Assembly: GCA_026002855.1 (NCBI GenBank)
Contig: BPGD01000001.1
Location: 3,108,001-3,172,000 of the forward strand
Length of the DNA: 64,000 nt
Origin: Bryobacteraceae bacterium
GTDB taxonomy: Bacteria; Acidobacteriota; Terriglobia; Bryobacterales; Bryobacteraceae
Direction: 5' to 3'
The position numbers and the translations under genes were made by a program. A model generated the notes under the pieces. The model did not search any database. It saw only the letters and a list, made by a program, of their open reading frames with translations, and had not been told where the DNA came from. Below, one piece after another: positions 8,024 to 17,193 of the stretch (positions are counted from its first letter, which is position 1; every line of letters begins with the position of its first letter).

Positions 8024-10510
8024 TCAGGGAAGCAGCCTGGCCCGGAGTCCCTGGAGTTCCTCGAGCTTGGACGGGAAGGGGGCGAAGGCTACCGTGCAGG
8101 CCTGATGCTGGCTGCGGGCCTTTTCGACGAGGGCGTCAGACTGTGCTGTCAGCCGGGCCCGGCGGGCACCCTGGGCCGCGGCCGCCTGGAACAGGGGAAC
8201 TTCAGCAGCGAAGAGCAGGGCCGTGGCCGGGCGTCCACAGCCGCGTTCTCCTTCGATGACGGCCAGTTTCCGGGCCAGATCCAGGCAGGCGGCGCTTTCC
8301 TGGCCGGCCTCATGGAATCTCGACAGGCGGGCGAGAACGGCCGTCATCTGGCAATGCACGTTCACCGCGCCCTGAAGAATGCGCACACTGTGGGGATCGG
8401 CGGCGTAAAACTCATCGCGGATGGCGGCGGCCTCGGAGAAATAGGCGAGGGACTTCTGGTAATTTCCCCCGGATTTTGAAATCAGTCCAAGATCCGAGAG
8501 GGCGAAGGTCATGTTGTAGCGCTGGCTTTCATCGCGTGGGTTGCGGTGGAGGAGTTCCCGGTCGATGGCGAGAGCACGTTCGTAATGACTTTCGGCCGCG
8601 GCCGGATCGCTGGTGATGAGCTGGGCGCCGAGCCGCTTGAGGGCAAAAGCCTTCTGGGAGAGAGTGGATCGGCTGGAGGCCTGGTCCGGGGGGAGGGAAT
8701 CGAAAAGCGCCAGTGCCTTTCGGTACAGCCGGATGGTGTCGCTGCGATGGCCCAGGAGGCCGCGGATCATGGCGAGCTGGCTCCAGTTGATCGCGGCGAG
8801 AGAGGCCGCTTCCGGTGGGGCCGGTTGGAGAGCCTGGATTTCTCCGGTCACATTCTCGAGCCGCTCTCCAAGGGATTCCGCATCGGCCCTGTCTTCCAGC
8901 GCCGCGGCGGCGAGTCCGGCCTCGACGAGCAGGCCGGACTGCGTCTGGAGCAGAGCGAAGTCAGGTGGCTTGAGGCGTCGCGCGGCCTCGACGGCGGCCA
9001 GTCCCTTGCGGAATGCCTGCATGGCCTCCCGCTGGCGGCCGAGGTTGTCGCTGAAGGCGGAACCGAGCACGTTGCCGAGCCGGCGGTACCCTTCGGCGAG
9101 CTCGACAAGCAGGGCCGCATCCTGTGAAGCGGTGCGCGCCGAGCCGTCCAGGAATTGCATGGCCCGGTCCAGCAGCAGGGCTCGGGCGCTGGTTGAACCG
9201 GGGGCCTTCTGGAGCGCTTCATTGATTTCGAAGACGAGCGACCGCGAGAGCTTCTGAATTTCGAGGGCGCGCTGTTCGGCGCGCCTCTGCGCGAGGCGCG
9301 CCTCGCGGGCCTGCCAGGCGGTAGCCAGGCCGCCGGCCAGCAGCGACAGCAACAGGGCGGCGAAAGCGACGGCGAGGCCGCGGTTGCGGCGCGCCCACTT
9401 GCCGAGGCGGTAGGCCACGGAGGGGGGCGTGGCCGAGACCGGTTTCCCTTCGAGCCAGGCTTGCAGGTCCCGCGCCACCGCATCGGCGGAGCGGTAGCGC
9501 GCGGCCGGCTGTTTGCGCAGGCACTGCATGACGATGTTGTCGAGGTCGCCGCGCAGGAGTCGGCTGGCGGCCGTGGGCGCAACCGCGGAGGGGGCCTTCG
9601 GTTCGGCCTCGAGTACGAGCCGCATGGCCTCGAGCGGGCTCAGCCCGGCCACGTCGTAGGGGCGGCGCCCGGCGAGCGTCACATACAGCATCACGCCGAG
9701 CGAGTAGATATCGGTCGCGGTGGTAGCCGGGCCGCCAGTGATCTGTTCGGGGCTTGCGTATTCCGGCGTCAGGACATAGGTTGCGGTGTGATCGGCTCCG
9801 GCCTCCGGTTCCTCGCTGAGCAGTTTGGCGATGCCGAAATCGAGCAGTTTTGGGCGGCCATCGGCGGTGACGAGAATGTTGGCGGGCTTGAGGTCACGGT
9901 GAATGACCAGATGTTGGTGGGCGTGGCGGACGGCGTCGCAGATGATGATCATCAGCCGGATGCGCTCCTGGAGCGAGGGTTGCCGCTCACGCAGCCAGCG
10001 GTCGAGCGGGATGCCGTCGACGAATTCCATCACGAGATAGGGAAGTCCCTCCGGGGTGGCGCCGCCGTCGATGAGCGCGGCGATGCCCGGATGCGACAGC
10101 CCGGCCAGCAGACGCCGCTCCTGGCGGAATTGTTCGGCCAGTTTCCTGCTCACGAATCCAGCGCGGATCAGCTTCAGCGCGAAGCGCGTCTGGAAGCCCT
10201 CGCCCTCGCGGAGGGCTTCAAAGACAACGCCCATGCCGCCGCGTCCGATCTCGCGGACCAGGCGCCAGGAGCCGATGCGCCGCCCCTCCCAGTCGCCCCC
10301 GATGGCCTCCTCGATGGCGGGATGAAGGGCGAGGGTCGGGTTTTCGAGGAAATCTTCCGAGCGGGAGTACTCTTCCAGAAGATGGAGGACTTCGCGCTGG
10401 ATCGCCGGATTGGCGCATGTTCTTTCAAGCCACGGGCGGCGCTCGCCGGCATCGAGCCCGAGGGCGTCGCCGAAGAGGCGTTTTACCTGCTCCCAGTCTT
10501 CTGTGTTCAT
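8024..10510 (-). CDS. Membrane serine/threonine protein kinase with C-terminal TPR-like region
   Basis: The 828-residue product has an N-terminal segment (1-75) typical of kinases paired with ECF sigma factors. The kinase domain covers about residues 82-355, with a GRGGMG loop (89-94), Lys113, HRDLKPAN (204-211) and DFG (224-226). One transmembrane helix (about 378-399) is followed by a long extracytoplasmic helical, TPR-like region. This is the Pkn/PASTA-less Hanks-type architecture very common in Acidobacteria. It would phosphorylate cytoplasmic targets in response to a signal sensed outside. The gene lies 6 bases after the ECF sigma stop, and its ribosome site (GAGGGTGA) overlaps that stop, so the two are translated as a unit. 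Confidence 0.93.
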   Translation of the reverse strand: MNTEDWEQVKRLFGDALGLDAGERRPWLERTCANPAIQREVLHLLEEYSRSEDFLENPTLALHPAIEEAIGGDWEGRRIGSWRLVREIGRGGMGVVFEALREGEGFQTRFALKLIRAGFVSRKLAEQFRQERRLLAGLSHPGIAALIDGGATPEGLPYLVMEFVDGIPLDRWLRERQPSLQERIRLMIIICDAVRHAHQHLVIHRDLKPANILVTADGRPKLLDFGIAKLLSEEPEAGADHTATYVLTPEYASPEQITGGPATTATDIYSLGVMLYVTLAGRRPYDVAGLSPLEAMRLVLEAEPKAPSAVAPTAASRLLRGDLDNIVMQCLRKQPAARYRSADAVARDLQAWLEGKPVSATPPSVAYRLGKWARRNRGLAVAFAALLLSLLAGGLATAWQAREARLAQRRAEQRALEIQKLSRSLVFEINEALQKAPGSTSARALLLDRAMQFLDGSARTASQDAALLVELAEGYRRLGNVLGSAFSDNLGRQREAMQAFRKGLAAVEAARRLKPPDFALLQTQSGLLVEAGLAAAALEDRADAESLGERLENVTGEIQALQPAPPEAASLAAINWSQLAMIRGLLGHRSDTIRLYRKALALFDSLPPDQASSRSTLSQKAFALKRLGAQLITSDPAAAESHYERALAIDRELLHRNPRDESQRYNMTFALSDLGLISKSGGNYQKSLAYFSEAAAIRDEFYAADPHSVRILQGAVNVHCQMTAVLARLSRFHEAGQESAACLDLARKLAVIEGERGCGRPATALLFAAEVPLFQAAAAQGARRARLTAQSDALVEKARSQHQACTVAFAPFPSKLEELQGLRARLLP

Positions 10511-10516
10511 GGGCGG

Positions 10517-11113
10517 TCACCCTCTGCGGCCGGGTTCAGAACCGCCGGCGGTGAGGCGGCGATGGATCCAGGTCTTGGCCAACAGCCAGTCCCGCTTCAC
10601 GGTGGCCGGTGAAATGCCTAGCACATGCGCGGTTTCTTCGATGCTGAGGCCCCCGAAAAACCGCATCTCGACGATGCGGGCCTGCTGCGAATCGAGCTGT
10701 TCGAGCTCGTTCAGGGCAGTGTCGAGATCGAGCAGATCGACAGGGTCGGCCCCGGAGGAGCCGGCGGCCTCGTCCACCTGAACCCTTTCGTCATTACCTC
10801 CGCGCTTGGCCGCACCCTGTGCGCGGCGGTAGTCCACAAGAATGCCTCGGATGATGCGCGAGGCGACGGCGTAAAAGTGCGACCGGTCTGACCACTGAGG
10901 TTCCTGCTTCTGGGCCAGCCGCAGGTACGCCTCATGGACCAGAGCAGTGCATTGCAGAGTCGGGTCGGGGCGCTCCTGCCGGAGATGCCGCATGGCAATG
11001 CGGTGGAGCTCGGGATAGACGATTTCGACGAGACGGTTCAGCGCATTGGCGTCTCCGGCGCTCCACTTCCGGAGCAGAAGCGTGATCTCCTGCGGTGTCT
11101 CTGGTTCCTCCAT
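10517..11113 (-). CDS. ECF-type RNA polymerase sigma factor, TIGR02999-like
   Basis: The 198-residue product has sigma region 2 (ALVHEAYLRLAQKQ, then SHFYAVASRIIRGILVDYRR) and region 4 with a helix-turn-helix (SIEETAHVLGISPATVKRDW). The ALVHEAYLRL / RGILVDYRR signatures mark the ECF group that is usually linked to TPR-type serine/threonine kinases, and such a kinase is the next gene, 6 bases downstream. ATG 11113 is chosen because the upstream in-frame part (to 11311) is not sigma-like. No anti-sigma factor is present. The kinase may control the factor by phosphorylation, as proposed for this group, which is inference here. Confidence 0.92.
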   Translation of the reverse strand: MEEPETPQEITLLLRKWSAGDANALNRLVEIVYPELHRIAMRHLRQERPDPTLQCTALVHEAYLRLAQKQEPQWSDRSHFYAVASRIIRGILVDYRRAQGAAKRGGNDERVQVDEAAGSSGADPVDLLDLDTALNELEQLDSQQARIVEMRFFGGLSIEETAHVLGISPATVKRDWLLAKTWIHRRLTAGGSEPGRRG

Positions 11114-11577
11114 GAGGTCTTTCGGGCATTGTAACCCCTGTGGGCGGGTTGGGGCTGCCGAGAGAGACGCGCGGATCGGGGCAGGAGGGGTAGGGGCAGG
11201 GAACAGATCTTCAGCCAGATGGAAGGAGACGGCAGGATCCGGCGCGCAGTCAGCGAGTCTCCGCATGGGCGGTCTCTTTCGGGAGAGGCCGGCGTATCCA
11301 CCAGGAGGCATAGTTGGATGCGCGGCTGGGAGGAAGAATGGGCCGAAGCGGACTCCTCCTCACCGCACAATGCGCGGCATCCGCTCCAGCCCATGGTCCC
11401 GGCGCATCTCCTCCTCCACTGAGCCGGGGTCTCCTCCCTCATCGATCCCGTCAGACCCTCCGAGAGCTGGCGAGATTCGAACGGCGGTTCCACCCAAGGC
11501 AAAACCGCCTGTCATATGAGATACCGGAACCGCGGCAAAAAACGGCTCACGCCGGGTGCAAGAACCGGTGGCGGCCA
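11114..11577. other. Intergenic region upstream of the ECF sigma gene
   Basis: Apart from a weak terminator-like element at 11537-11554 belonging to the neighbouring gene, no gene, RNA or repeat was recognised. The sigma/kinase promoter should lie in the part near 11114-11300, but no confident motif was found. Confidence 0.45.
11537..11554 (-). terminator. Weak intrinsic-type terminator after the transglutaminase gene
   Basis: Read on the minus strand, CGGC-GTGA-GCCG is followed by six T. The stem is only 4 bp, so termination efficiency is doubtful. It lies 24 bases past the stop of the gene ending at 11578. Confidence 0.35.
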
Positions 11578-13704
11578 TCAGCGGCGGGCCGTGGGGAGGG
11601 TGTCGATGCGGTCCATCCAACGGGAGAGGTCGGCGGCGGCAGCGGGGTCGGCGGCGTAACGGAAACGATGGTAGGCGGCCGTAAAGGATCGCACCGAAGC
11701 ACCGGGCTCGCCGTCGGGCAGGCAGCGGGCGAACTCGGCGGGGGTCATCCATGCGGGTTTTTCAAAGCCTGATTTCTTCAGCCGGGTCAGCATCCTTTCG
11801 TAGATGATGGCGGCATCGTGAGGTGTGGCAGCGCCCTGCCGCAGTTTGCGGCGGCCCATGGTGAGCCGCCACCACCGGCGTAGGGCGGCACGTTGCCAGA
11901 AGGCGGCCAACGAGGCCGACGCCAGCAGAACGAGGAACAGCATGACGTCGGCCGGCGGCGCCTCGTGCCGCGCGCCATGACGAAGCCGCTGCCACCAGAC
12001 GGCCCAGCCGCGCCACGCGAACCTGTGCCGGGACTGTTCCACCTGCATCGCCAAAGAGAGCTGGCGGTCGACGTCGTAGCCGAGGACCCATTCCTGCCAG
12101 AAGACGCCCAGGGCGTCCGACCACTGGTTCAGGCGGTCGAGCAGGGTGTCGGCGCGCTGTTCGGGGTCGGGCGGCGTGGGGTCATAGTCCACCCAGCCGC
12201 GGCCGTCGATCCAGGCCTCCACCCAGGTATGGGCGTCGGAGGCGCGCACCACCTGCCAGCCGGTGAGAGAGTTGTAACTGCCCTCCCGATAACCGGTGGC
12301 GACGCGCGCCGGCACCCAGACGGCGCGCAGGAGCACGGCCATGGCGGAGGCAAAGTACTCGCAGTGGCCTTTTCTGCCCTCGAAGAGGAACCATGCGAGC
12401 GGATCGTCGACCTCACGGTCCAAGGCCCGCAGCGAGTACTGGTAGTTGCTGAGGAGATATGTCTCGATGCGTCGCGCCCGCTCCTGGTCCGTGCTCGCCC
12501 CGGCGGTGATGTGGCGCGCCAGCTCGATGATACGGGGATCCACGACGGGCAGACGGAGATAAAAGTTGCGTTCGGCGGGCGTGAGCGGGTCCGCGCGTGG
12601 CGGCGTCATCGTGGCGTGGACGACGTAACGGAAGCCCTCCGGGTTGGCCAGCGGCGCGCGGTAGCCGGTGGCGGCGGAGGCGAGAATCAGCGGCGTGGAC
12701 ACGCGCAGATATTCGGGGGTTCCGGCAATGAACAGCCAGTCCGAACCGGGATTGTTGAGGAAGACTTCGTAGGTGAAGCGCCTTCCCGGCAGACGGAGCT
12801 GGTCGTCATCGAGCAGTTTGACGAGTCCCTCTGCCGGGCGAAGCGTCCGGCCTTCGCGCGCGCCGGTGCTGTACCAGCGCCATCCGTCGAACTCGCCCAG
12901 CGCGGTGGCGCGCCACCTGAGTGAAGGCGGACGCCGCTCGAGAAAGCGGACGCGGAAGACGGCCGCCGTGTTGCGCCGAATCTCGCCCACCTGCCCGAGC
13001 ATGATCTCAGGGGCGAAACCCGAAGAGCGTCCGGCGGGCTTCAGCAGATGTTCCAGGGCGGCGCGCGCGGTGCGCGGAAGGAAGAAGAACAGGCCGGTTG
13101 TCATCGCCAGCACGGCAAGCGTCGACAGCACGGTGAGGCGCGCCAGGCGCGCCGGCAGCCGTCCGCCGGCGCTGGTCACAGGGCGGCGGCCGCGTTGCGC
13201 GCGGAGAATCTCCTCGCTCGACAGGGCGGCGATGGTTGCGGCCAGAAAGAGGCAGAGAAACAGCAGGAAAGAAAGGCTCGCCGAAACGATGGAGGCGGCC
13301 AGCACGGCCAGAAAGGCGATCACCTTCAGAAGCAGGAAATCGCGCGGGGTGCGAGCGGTGAGGATCTTGGCGATGAAGACGAAGAAGACCAGGTGGAGAG
13401 TCGCCTTGAGAAAATCGCGCGAGATCCAGAGATAATCGGCAGGGTAAAAGACCAGATACGCGACAGTGGCCGCGTTGACCCAGCGCGCCGGCACATCGAC
13501 ATGGGCCAGGCCGGCGGCGGAGAGGGTGCGCAGCAGCAGGGCGGCGCCGGCGGCGGCGAGCGCTGCCACGTCGGCCGCGTCGTGCGACAGGGCGCCGGAT
13601 CCGGCCAGGGCGCAGTAAGCGCTGGCCAGCATGAGCAGAACCGCGCTCTCATGGAAGCGCTCTGGCGCCGCGGCAACCCTCACCGGCTGCCCGTTCCCAG
13701 CCAT
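11578..13704 (-). CDS. TgpA-like transglutaminase-domain membrane protein (DUF3488-transglutaminase-DUF4129)
   Basis: The 708-residue product has about six transmembrane helices in the first 210 residues, an extracytoplasmic transglutaminase core, another helix (VMLFLVLLASASLAAFW) and a C-terminal DUF4129-like tail. The catalytic Cys448 (KGHCEYFASAMAVLLRA), His492 (SDAHTWVEAW) and the Asp at about 506-508 (WVDYDPTPP) are all present, so an active cysteine hydrolase or transferase acting in the periplasm is likely. In many bacteria such genes sit beside moxR and a DUF58 gene; here moxR is 21 kb away (32749) and no DUF58 is seen. ATG 13704 has GGAAG upstream and overlaps the preceding lipoprotein gene by 25 bases. 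A longer frame to 13917 has no homology-like content. Confidence 0.88.
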   Translation of the reverse strand: MAGNGQPVRVAAAPERFHESAVLLMLASAYCALAGSGALSHDAADVAALAAAGAALLLRTLSAAGLAHVDVPARWVNAATVAYLVFYPADYLWISRDFLKATLHLVFFVFIAKILTARTPRDFLLLKVIAFLAVLAASIVSASLSFLLFLCLFLAATIAALSSEEILRAQRGRRPVTSAGGRLPARLARLTVLSTLAVLAMTTGLFFFLPRTARAALEHLLKPAGRSSGFAPEIMLGQVGEIRRNTAAVFRVRFLERRPPSLRWRATALGEFDGWRWYSTGAREGRTLRPAEGLVKLLDDDQLRLPGRRFTYEVFLNNPGSDWLFIAGTPEYLRVSTPLILASAATGYRAPLANPEGFRYVVHATMTPPRADPLTPAERNFYLRLPVVDPRIIELARHITAGASTDQERARRIETYLLSNYQYSLRALDREVDDPLAWFLFEGRKGHCEYFASAMAVLLRAVWVPARVATGYREGSYNSLTGWQVVRASDAHTWVEAWIDGRGWVDYDPTPPDPEQRADTLLDRLNQWSDALGVFWQEWVLGYDVDRQLSLAMQVEQSRHRFAWRGWAVWWQRLRHGARHEAPPADVMLFLVLLASASLAAFWQRAALRRWWRLTMGRRKLRQGAATPHDAAIIYERMLTRLKKSGFEKPAWMTPAEFARCLPDGEPGASVRSFTAAYHRFRYAADPAAAADLSRWMDRIDTLPTARR

Positions 13705-14096
13705 TCTGCTTCCAGTTTCGCAGAAAATTCGGCCAGCCCCTGCGTGGTCTCCATCGGCGAGGAGCACACGACGAACAGGTCGCGGTGATGGAAAGCGACC
13801 GAGCCGGGTTCGTGCTTCCACCGCTGGCGGGCCTCCAGCGCGGCTGCGGGAGAGCGCATGCGGAAGACGTCGACAAGCACGACCGATGCGTGGGACTGGT
13901 AGCCGGCGCGCATCCATTCGACGGGCGCGGCGGCGCGGAGGGCCTGCGGGAGTGAGTCGGGCGCCGGACGCTCGATCCCGGTCCGCTTCCAGACGATGGC
14001 CACCTGCTCCGGCAGTTCCGGAATGCGCGACGCGGGCGTGCGGATGCAGGCCGTCAGCATCGTCACGGTGACGGCGGCAACCGGGGCGAGACGCAT
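13680..14096 (-). CDS. Small lipoprotein, unknown function, coupled to the transglutaminase
   Basis: The 138-residue product has a signal peptide with a good lipobox (MLTAC, Cys at residue 17), so it should be lipid-anchored. The mature part shows no domain I recognise; a basic/aromatic VAIVWKRTGIERP opening and a VAFHHRDLFVVCSS strand suggest a small alpha/beta fold. Its 3' end overlaps the start of the TgpA-like gene by 25 bases, so the two are co-translated and probably work at the same membrane. Confidence 0.75.
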   Translation of the reverse strand: MRLAPVAAVTVTMLTACIRTPASRIPELPEQVAIVWKRTGIERPAPDSLPQALRAAAPVEWMRAGYQSHASVVLVDVFRMRSPAAALEARQRWKHEPGSVAFHHRDLFVVCSSPMETTQGLAEFSAKLEAEWLGTGSR

Positions 14097-14167
14097 CGCC
14101 TCGAAGATATCATCTCTGCGCTGAGGCAGCGCCGGCGGCGGACCGATTGCGTAGAATGAGGAACGCC

Positions 14168-15283
14168 ATGCTGAGCCGAAGAACCATGCTGACGATGCCC
14201 GCCCTCGGGTTTCCGGTCCTGCTGCGGGCGCAGGGAGATGAAAGCGGCTTTGAGCCGCTGCGCGACTGGATCATCGTCGACGGGCCCGAGTCCGCCTTTG
14301 CCGTTTCCGGCAACAGCGTCACCGTACAGGCCCACGCCTCCTTTCCGGCGTGGCTGCGCAGCGCAAGAGAGTACCGGAATTTTGAACTGCGCGGAGAATT
14401 CCTCGTGGACGGGTGGAATGATTCCGGCATTTATCTGCATGCTCCGATGCACGGTTATCCGACGGATGCCGGAATTCAGATCAAGCTTTTCCACCAACCG
14501 GAGGAAAATCCAACGCCCTATTCCTGCGGATCCGTCTTTCCGGTCATTGCGCCGAGGAAGGTCGTGGTGAAAAAGGGATGGAATGAATTCCGGATTCTGG
14601 CCGACGATCCAGTGCTGCGCGTCTGGATGAACGGCGAGCTGGTGCAGGACCTGAACCAGCGGACGCACCCGCAGCTCCGCGAGCGGCTCCGGGAAGGCTA
14701 CCTGGGCATCGCCGGCGCCTCCTGCGTGGTGCGGCTTCGAAACCTCCGGGTGAAGGAGCTTCCCGGGCGCGAGGAGTGGACGGTGCTTTACGGCGGGCCG
14801 GAAGACCTGGAGAAAAACTGGCGCGTGACCGTGGGCAAGGTGGACGCCCTCGCCATCGGGCCGGTGTTGCGCATCGACGGCGACGGTCTGCTCGGTACGA
14901 AGGAAATGTTCCGGGATTTCTACCTGCAATGCTATGTGCGCGGCTGTCCGCAGCACAACAGCGGCGTGATTTTCCGCAGCGCGGGAAAGGGCACGGACCC
15001 GGCGTATTCCCATGAGATCCAGCTTCACCCGGTGCCGGACGCTCACTTCCCGACCGGCTCGCTGTACCATTTCAGGCGGTCGAAATATCCACGCATTGAG
15101 GACGAGAAGTGGTTCCTCTTCGAGCTGTGGGTCCAGGGTCGGGACTGCCGGGTGCGGATCAACGGGGAGACGGTGATGGAGTACGCGGGCCTGAACCGCC
15201 TGGAACCGGGCTTCATCGAGCTTCAGGCGCACCGACGGGGCTACTGGGTGGAGTTCCAGCGCATCCGGGTGCAGAAACTTTGA
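14168..15283 (+). CDS. Secreted DUF1080-type protein with two LamG/glucanase-like domains
   Basis: The 371-residue product has a Tat-type signal (LSRRTMLTMPALGFPVLLRAQ). It is built from two related halves. Residues ~25-200 contain DSGIYLHAP, WNEFRILADD and LRNLRVKEL; residues ~205-371 contain NSGVIFRSAG, EIQLHPV and GFIELQAHRRG. Both carry the DUF1080 (3-keto-disaccharide hydrolase) pattern, a concanavalin-like sandwich that binds or cleaves sugars outside the cytoplasm. DUF1080 proteins are greatly expanded in Acidobacteria and Planctomycetes. ATG 14168 is preferred over TTG 14147 because GAGG at 14158-14161 gives 6-base spacing and places the twin arginines properly. It is transcribed away from the lipoprotein gene at 14096. 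Confidence 0.85.
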   Translation: MLSRRTMLTMPALGFPVLLRAQGDESGFEPLRDWIIVDGPESAFAVSGNSVTVQAHASFPAWLRSAREYRNFELRGEFLVDGWNDSGIYLHAPMHGYPTDAGIQIKLFHQPEENPTPYSCGSVFPVIAPRKVVVKKGWNEFRILADDPVLRVWMNGELVQDLNQRTHPQLRERLREGYLGIAGASCVVRLRNLRVKELPGREEWTVLYGGPEDLEKNWRVTVGKVDALAIGPVLRIDGDGLLGTKEMFRDFYLQCYVRGCPQHNSGVIFRSAGKGTDPAYSHEIQLHPVPDAHFPTGSLYHFRRSKYPRIEDEKWFLFELWVQGRDCRVRINGETVMEYAGLNRLEPGFIELQAHRRGYWVEFQRIRVQKL

Positions 15284-15305
15284 CGCGCCGGCCCGCCTGC
15301 TGACG

Positions 15306-15322
15306 CGAGCACGTTCTGCTCG
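15306..15322. terminator. Short hairpin between convergent genes
   Basis: CGAGCA (15306-15311), a five-base loop and TGCTCG (15317-15322) form a 6-bp stem in the 71-base gap between two converging genes. There is no T tract in either direction, so its role as terminator is only plausible by position. Confidence 0.3.
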
Positions 15323-15354
15323 AAGACGAACCCTGACGGGCGGCCGGCTGCGGC

Positions 15355-16248
15355 CTAGCGCGACACCTGAACCTTGGGGGTGGCCAGGTAGCCGACGATG
15401 ACGTCCTTGCGCACTTCGTTGACGACGATCTCGTACGGCTGGCGTGCCTTGGAAGTGTAGAACTGGACCGGCTCGTTGATCGTCTTGTCTTTCTTCTCGA
15501 CCTTCTTGTCGTCCACGGTGATTTCGATGGTATAGCGGTTGCGCTTCGGGTCCGTGCGCTTGAGCTGGATGAAGACGTCGCCCACTTTCTGGGGCTGCTT
15601 CGTCTTGCCGAGGTTGAACTCGAAATAGTTTCGTTCGCCAAGGGCCTTCAGCGCGGCCAGCTCTTTGGCATTCGTGGCGATGAGTCCGCTCTGGACGCCC
15701 AGGTCGCCGGCGACGCTCTTCAGCTGGGCGATCGTCTTCTCGAGTTCGGATTTCGTGCTGCTGAGCTCGCTCTTGACCGAACCGACCTCGGTGGACACTT
15801 CGCCGATCTTCGTCGTGGTCTGCTGCTCGACCTGGGAGATCTGGCCGCGCAACTGGGCTTCGCTTGCCTTCTGCTGCTGGGCCAGCCGGGCCGCGAGTTC
15901 CTCGGCGTGCTTCTGCGCCTCGAGCTTGGCCTGGCCAGTGGCCGTGGCCACCTGGCGGCGGGCGGCCTCGAGCTCGTCCTTCAGGGCCTCAATGTTGCGC
16001 TGAGCGGCAGCCGAGGTCACCGTGGAGGCCTCCCGCGCCCGATTGACTTCTGCCATCAGCGCCTCCCGGTTCTGCGCCATCTCCTTCTTCAGTGCGTCCA
16101 CCTGAAGGAAGAGATAAACGTTGGCGGCCACCAGCGCGATGACTGCGCCGAACAGGATGGCCGTCTTCACGCCGCCTCCGCCGCTCTGGGTCGGATACAC
16201 ATAGGTCGGTTGCTGGCCCTGGGGGGGCATGTAGTTGGGATCGCTCAC
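15355..16248 (-). CDS. Single-pass membrane protein with long coiled coil
   Basis: The 297-residue product has a short Pro/Gln/Tyr-rich cytoplasmic N-terminus, one transmembrane helix (about residues 28-48, VKTAILFGAVIALVAANVY), a coiled coil of about 150 residues rich in Ala, Gln, Lys and Glu, and a C-terminal beta-rich domain (YFEFNLGKTKQPQKVGDVFIQLK...). No catalytic motif is visible; a structural or scaffolding role in the envelope is inferred. The start is GTG 16248 with AAGGAG 8-9 bases upstream. I know it only as a conserved hypothetical type. Confidence 0.78.
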   Translation of the reverse strand: MSDPNYMPPQGQQPTYVYPTQSGGGGVKTAILFGAVIALVAANVYLFLQVDALKKEMAQNREALMAEVNRAREASTVTSAAAQRNIEALKDELEAARRQVATATGQAKLEAQKHAEELAARLAQQQKASEAQLRGQISQVEQQTTTKIGEVSTEVGSVKSELSSTKSELEKTIAQLKSVAGDLGVQSGLIATNAKELAALKALGERNYFEFNLGKTKQPQKVGDVFIQLKRTDPKRNRYTIEITVDDKKVEKKDKTINEPVQFYTSKARQPYEIVVNEVRKDVIVGYLATPKVQVSR

Positions 16249-16318
16249 GCGTGAAACTCCTTGGCTTCGACTCGTCGGTCTGCTGATACCAGATTAACAG
16301 GAAATCATCCGACGCGGG

Positions 16319-16933
16319 TTAGCGTGCCGCGTCGCGCGCCTGCGCAGCCGCCTGCGGACGGGCGAAGTCGAGATATTCCTGTCTGGGGACGCCCGGTTCG
16401 AAGCAGCGCCGACAGCGGGCTTCATAGACTCCGACGGCGCCGACCACGATCAGGTCGTCGCTCTCGACCAGCCGCTGCGTGTGCTTGGCCGGATTGCCGC
16501 AGCGCATGCAGATGGCCAGGGTTTTGGTGATCGATTCGGCCAGGCACAACAGGTCCGGGATCGGAGGGAAGGGGCGGCCCATGTAGTCCGTATCGAGACC
16601 GGCGATGATGACCTGCTTGCCGGAGTCGGCCATCTGCTGCGCCACCGTCACCAGGTCCTGGCCGAGGAAGTTGGCCTCATCGATGCCGACGACCTGAGTG
16701 CGCCAGTCCAAACGGTCCAGGATCTCCCTGGCGCTGGAGACGACTTCGGATTTCATGCGAGTGTCGGCATGACTGACGATTTCATCAGCCGAGTAGCGCG
16801 TGTCTAGCGCCGGCTTGAAGACCTGCACGCGCTTGCGCGCAATCAGCGCGCGGCGCAGGCGGCGGATGAGCTCTTCGCTCTTGCCGGAGAACATCGGCCC
16901 GCAGATCACCTCAATCCAGCCGAGGTGGCCCAT
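16319..16933 (-). CDS. tdk: Thymidine kinase
   Basis: The 204-residue product is a type II thymidine kinase, which phosphorylates thymidine to dTMP in nucleoside salvage. It shows a P-loop GPMFSGKSE (residues 12-20), the DEANFL catalytic Glu segment, the AGLDTDYMGRPF lasso region and a four-Cys zinc site (CMRCGNPAKHTQR and CRRCFEPG). ATG 16933 is chosen to match the usual N-terminus (MGHL...VICGPMFSGKS). ATG 16945 is in frame, with AGGTG upstream, and is an equally possible start. The upstream 395-base gap carries palindromes that may be regulatory. Confidence 0.95.
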   Translation of the reverse strand: MGHLGWIEVICGPMFSGKSEELIRRLRRALIARKRVQVFKPALDTRYSADEIVSHADTRMKSEVVSSAREILDRLDWRTQVVGIDEANFLGQDLVTVAQQMADSGKQVIIAGLDTDYMGRPFPPIPDLLCLAESITKTLAICMRCGNPAKHTQRLVESDDLIVVGAVGVYEARCRRCFEPGVPRQEYLDFARPQAAAQARDAAR

Positions 16934-17066
16934 GATGACTTCCATCACCTGACAGGATACGATGCCTGCTCCGCGCTTTGCCCGAACGCCGGCTGGATCG
17001 CATGAGACCAGGCGCCCGATTTCTTCCGGCACCAGGAGGTGGTCCCACTGGGGCCAAAACGATAAT

Positions 17067-17100
17067 GCCGGTGAGGACTCGGAGGAAGATCCTCACCGGC
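17067..17100 (-). terminator. Strong hairpin, terminator-like on the minus strand
   Basis: GCCGGTGAGGA (17067-17077) pairs perfectly with TCCTCACCGGC (17090-17100) around a 12-base loop. Read on the minus strand it is followed by ATTATCGTTTT, a moderately T-rich tail. It lies 229 bases beyond the alkaline phosphatase stop and would separate that gene from tdk. Confidence 0.5.
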
Positions 17101-17138
17101 GGACAGCCAGCCAGAATCGGAGGAAAGTGCTGGCAACA

Positions 17139-17154
17139 AACAGCGTACGCTGTT
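17139..17154. promoter_or_regulatory. Perfect 16-bp palindrome, candidate operator
   Basis: AACAGCGTACGCTGTT is its own reverse complement. The half-site AACAGCG recurs at 17188-17194. The position, about 205 bases upstream of the tdk start and in a gap, fits a dimeric repressor site (for example TetR-like). No candidate regulator is adjacent. Confidence 0.4.
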
Positions 17155-17181
17155 GATGTGAGCCTAACGCATCCCGCGGCG

Positions 17182-17193
17182 GCTGTCAACAGC
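17182..17193. promoter_or_regulatory. Second inverted repeat sharing the AACAGC half-site
   Basis: GCTGT-CA-ACAGC forms an inverted repeat 27 bases from the end of the 16-bp palindrome and uses the same GCTGT/ACAGC half-sites with different spacing. Confidence 0.3.
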
